This document shows positions 60,522 through 64,000 of a DNA stretch of 64,000 bases, in pieces (within the stretch, counting starts at the first letter, position 1; the number at the start of each line of letters is the position of its first letter). This stretch comes from Mauremys mutica (taxonomy: Eukaryota > Chordata > Testudines > Geoemydidae), in the NCBI RefSeq assembly GCF_020497125.1, contig NC_059077.1, positions 31,199,340 through 31,263,339 of the forward strand, written 5' to 3'. A program made the position numbers and the translations under genes. The notes beneath the pieces are model-generated. The model was not told the origin of the DNA, made no database searches, and saw only the letters and a list, made by a program, of their open reading frames with translations.

Positions 60522-63500
60522 TTCCACACTGTCAATGGAGATTCTCCCTAAGGAAGACAGGCCTCCTTTTGGAGTGATGGGATTTGATTTCCATCTCCAT
60601 TGGAAATTTAAATCTGAATAGCCATGGTATGCTGACAGTGACAACCCTGTTTTCAGTGTGTTGTTCCTTATACGTGAAGGAAATCACATCATTGAATAAA
60701 CAGGGGATATTTTGTTTGGAGTTTGATTTTAAGAGAATTCTGGAAAAATCAGTTTGGTGATAAAGTAGAAATAATTCTGCCAATCAATACTTAGTCCTCT
60801 ATAAGTGATTTGTGTACTGTAACTGTGGTCATTGAACTGATTTTAAAACTGTTGGGTATTTCCTTATGGGTATTTCCTTACATTTGTATAGAGTAATATT
60901 TCATGGCTGTAATATCGAAGCTCAGAAATATAGCCTTCTGGTGATGACAGAGCTGTATAATTGGATTTTTTCCTTTAGAAATGTAGCCTAGTCTGCTAAG
61001 TCAATAGTGTGTTTGACAAGAAAATAACAAGCACCTACAGAGAGAACTTAATGTCACAGCATCCATCTGCTCTTTAGCTACAGGGCTAGCACAGTGGGAA
61101 AGCAGCACATGGAAAATGTTTCATGTCACACTAAGGTGTCTCATGAGCTAATTAATCACCACTACAATTCTGTTTACATTTCATATATTCTTTGCCTGAG
61201 ATTCAAAAAATGCTTTGCTGTTTCTCTGAATCGCTAATACACTCAAATGTACTCACCAAGACAGCGTAGCAGGCAGACAATGGAGAGATGATCTAATTGT
61301 AGCCTTTCCTGCTTTCATAGGTTCCGTTTAGCTGTGTCAGCCAAAAAAAATTTTTTTTTATTTTTGGCCGAATCTAGAGATATTATTTGTATATGTAAAT
61401 CAGATTCTCCACCCTGACTCCACCTGCTTTGTGCAGCTGAGTCTGCACAAAGCTGATGGAAAGCTGCAACAGAGGGTTAGTGAAGATTCCCTCAGCAGAG
61501 GAGAATTCTCATGTGGTCTGCAGCTGGCATATCATGTCAGGGGACAGGGTGGTGAGGAGGGAAGCCAGGGCTGAGAGGGCCAGTGTGGAGGGCCCAGTGC
61601 TCTCTCCAATTCCCAAAGGGCAGAGCAGTCCCATTTCAAATGGCATGGTTTAATTTACAGCCCTAGGCTGTTTTCAGCTGTGCTGGTGGCTGTTTCAGCT
61701 TCCTACTAGACTCGGGTCAGGGGAGAGGAAAGGTGGCATAGAGTGATCTTTCCTCGCTGCTCTCTGCAGATGCACAGAGTAAACCTGCTACGCTGGAGAA
61801 GCTGGCCTGTAGATGGTAAGAACCCTGATTCCTGCCACCTCCTACTGCCCCTCCCTGCACCCCAAACCCACCCCCACACACAAAATTACAAAATTCTTAA
61901 GGCTTCAGGTCTCACATTTTTCTTCAAAATATTAATATATCAGTGGCCAGCTTGACTAATCTGCTTTAAACTAATGAAAATACAACATTCCTTCTAGTGA
62001 GGCTAAGTTTCACTTGAACATTCAAAGTTGTTTCAGGTATTTTTTCCCCCAATAAAACATTAAAACTTACAAACTGCTTTCACTCAGTTCACAGAATTGT
62101 AGCATTCCAGGCTGAGTGCAATATTTAATCAGTAGAAACCTGTGGACTAAGAATGCAAAGCTTTCAATACATTCTCTCTCACTCCTCTACCTTTTTTGTC
62201 ATCTTGTTGGCAACAGCTTCTTTTCTATCAATGTTATTTTAAACAAGAGGTAACTGGTGCCATCCTTGTAGGGTAGTATGAGTCTGTGATCCTCCTTTTT
62301 CCTTCAGAAAGATGAAGATCCTAGTGTCTCATCAGGAAGGAGAGTTATCTGAGCAATCAAACTTCAACTTTCAGTGTCACTAAGCGATACCCATTGAAGT
62401 CAGTGGGAGTCTTTTCATTGGCTTCACAGGCAGTGGAATAAGTCTTATGTGCATAAAGTGTTGTTACTTTAAAATGTAAGTAGTTGATATGCCCAGAAGA
62501 CTCCTTACTGTGATTTAAAAATTATTCTATGTCCTGATATCATACTTGAGTGCTCAACCATTCAGTGACATGAGAAAGGAGAATGCAGTGGCATTCCGTT
62601 CCTCCTAGACACTACATTGCCAAAAATATTCCCAACTGAATAGGACCCAGAGGGAAAAAAAAGAGAGACATAAGATCGGGGGCTGGAGAGAATGACTTAC
62701 AAGGAACGATTTAAAGAAGTCAGTATGTAAAACTCAGCTAAAAATCAGCTAATGGGGAGCATGATTGCACACTTCCCTATAGAACCTCTTAGCCTGCAAA
62801 CAGGCTAAGACTAGGGAAACCTCCGAAAATTTATCATTTTAACACCGTTTTCAATACACCACTAAATAGCAATCTAACAGGAACTTATGCATATTATTAT
62901 TTATAATTCCCCCATTACTGTTAAAGGGTTGTTTTCCATGAGCTATTACAGTAGTAAGGGAATTGACTATGGGCAGCTTTGCACATCAGTGAGCATTGAA
63001 GTTAATGAAACTATATCAGGGATGAAATTAGACTATTATCTTTCAATTATTTCTCTATTGTTTGCTGATTAGAACAACAGTTAAATCAAAACTTTGGCTA
63101 TGGTTATTAATTATCACGCTGTCACCAATTAATTCATTTTGTCCATTTTTATTAGAGATGAACAAAGAGCAGAGAACTAGTAAATGAAATTGACTGGGGT
63201 GGGGTATTTGCCAGTTCCTTGATTTAAAAACCTCCACTCCTTTTCTATCCACACTAATAAACATGGATGAAGTTCTTCAGTATTAACTGGAATGAAAATA
63301 TATGTACAGCAAGGGTGTTCAGAGGAAACCATGCTTTCTCTGAGAAACAATTTCTCAGGCAGGTTCAGCTCTGTGCATGTGTGTGTCTCTTCCTCAGGGA
63401 CTGAGAAAGCTCTGGGAAAATGCATGAAACACAGAAGGAAAACTGCATGTGAAACTACTTTTAATAGGAAAAATAACCAATTTGAGAATTGTTGCTGTGT

Positions 63501-64000
63501 ATTTTAGGTATTTTTAAACAGAGCAGAATTTCTAAGTGTGGTTATTTACGTTGAGAATGGGTGTGTGGGTGGATCCCTATGTCTGCCTTCTTAAACAAGA
63601 GCTGCAATACTCTATCAGAGTAAGAAGAATCAGAACTGCAGCTTGACAAATAAATGATGTGTTTGGTGTTCTGTTGTTTACTCAAGGGATTGATGCCATT
63701 TTGGTGTGACACATTTGGTGGTACAAAGCAGCCCTATAGCCAATCACAGGAACTAGGTTTCAGCGTGACTCCTCACAGCACAAATGACTTCTCCACACCT
63801 TCTTCATACCTGTGAAGGAGTGAGTTACCTACATTATTGGTTACTGTTTGATTTTTATTGAATATTGCAAATTGTTGTGTGACTCCCTAAGTTTCTTGGC
63901 TGCAGTAAGGTGCCTAAACACCTCAAAGTGGCAACACTCTCCTAAAGCCAATTTATATGGCCCCATTAAAATCAATGGAAGTAAAATCAAGCACCACGTG
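60522..64000. other. unassigned stretch with minor inverted repeats
   Basis: No gene is recognised in 3.5 kb. An A8/T10-type inverted repeat (gccaaaaaaaa...tttttggc) lies at 61340-61368, a short hairpin ttagcctg-caaa-caggctaa at about 62789-62808, and an old palindromic fragment (cattgaagtcagtgggagtc) at about 62391-62450. A somewhat GC-richer section at 61430-61860 has no recognisable family. Confidence 0.4.

Noticed and set aside
61456..61653. 65-codon frame in a GC-richer patch, considered as an exon
   Set aside because: No homology recognised, no convincing splice sites paired with a neighbouring exon, and no codon pattern.

Overview
The window looks like non-coding DNA from a turtle (Testudines, probably a cryptodire). 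The basis is the repeat content. There are many CR1 LINE copies in both orientations, a tRNA-derived SINE with a CR1-like tail, several GC-rich hAT-type elements, solo LTRs, and old palindromic repeats shared by sauropsids. No intact host protein-coding gene, rRNA, tRNA gene or CRISPR array is visible. Almost every open frame lies inside, or antisense to, a mobile element.

Layout. From 0.2 to 3.2 kb four DNA-transposon-like repeats stand nearly end to end; the first (213-1014) is complete, with an 8-bp target duplication. From 5.8 to 14.8 kb there are CR1 copies on both strands, two related solo LTRs with 5-bp target duplications, a foldback element split by one of those LTRs, and a rearranged SINE-like insertion inside a CR1. 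Positions 14.8-19.6 kb hold little. Positions 19.6-22.9 kb are one long antisense CR1 carrying two later insertions. From 25.8 to 28.5 kb a non-CR1 LINE with readable endonuclease and reverse-transcriptase motifs abuts a CR1 that joins ORF1 to the ORF2 C-terminus. Positions 28.5-43 kb are mostly unassigned with scattered small elements. Positions 43.1-46.4 kb hold a hAT element and two sense CR1 copies; the second is the best preserved in the window.

The most interesting locus is 47.7-48.53 kb on the minus strand. It is a broken reading frame whose residue pattern and spacing resemble the bornavirus nucleoprotein, so it may be an endogenous bornavirus-like N element. A CR1 tail has later inserted into it. 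Positions 49-53.4 kb hold the tRNA-derived SINE, two foldback elements, a MIR-like SINE and a 61-bp near-identical duplication. Positions 55.1-60.5 kb hold an antisense LTR, two antisense CR1 copies and two small inverted-repeat elements. The rest, to 64 kb, is unassigned.

The elements do not form a functional system. Their nesting gives relative ages: for example CR1 before MITE and SINE at 19.6-22.9 kb, foldback before LTR at 10.7-11.9 kb, and bornavirus-like element before CR1 tail at 48 kb. Family names rest on recognition from memory and on termini read directly; no database search was run.
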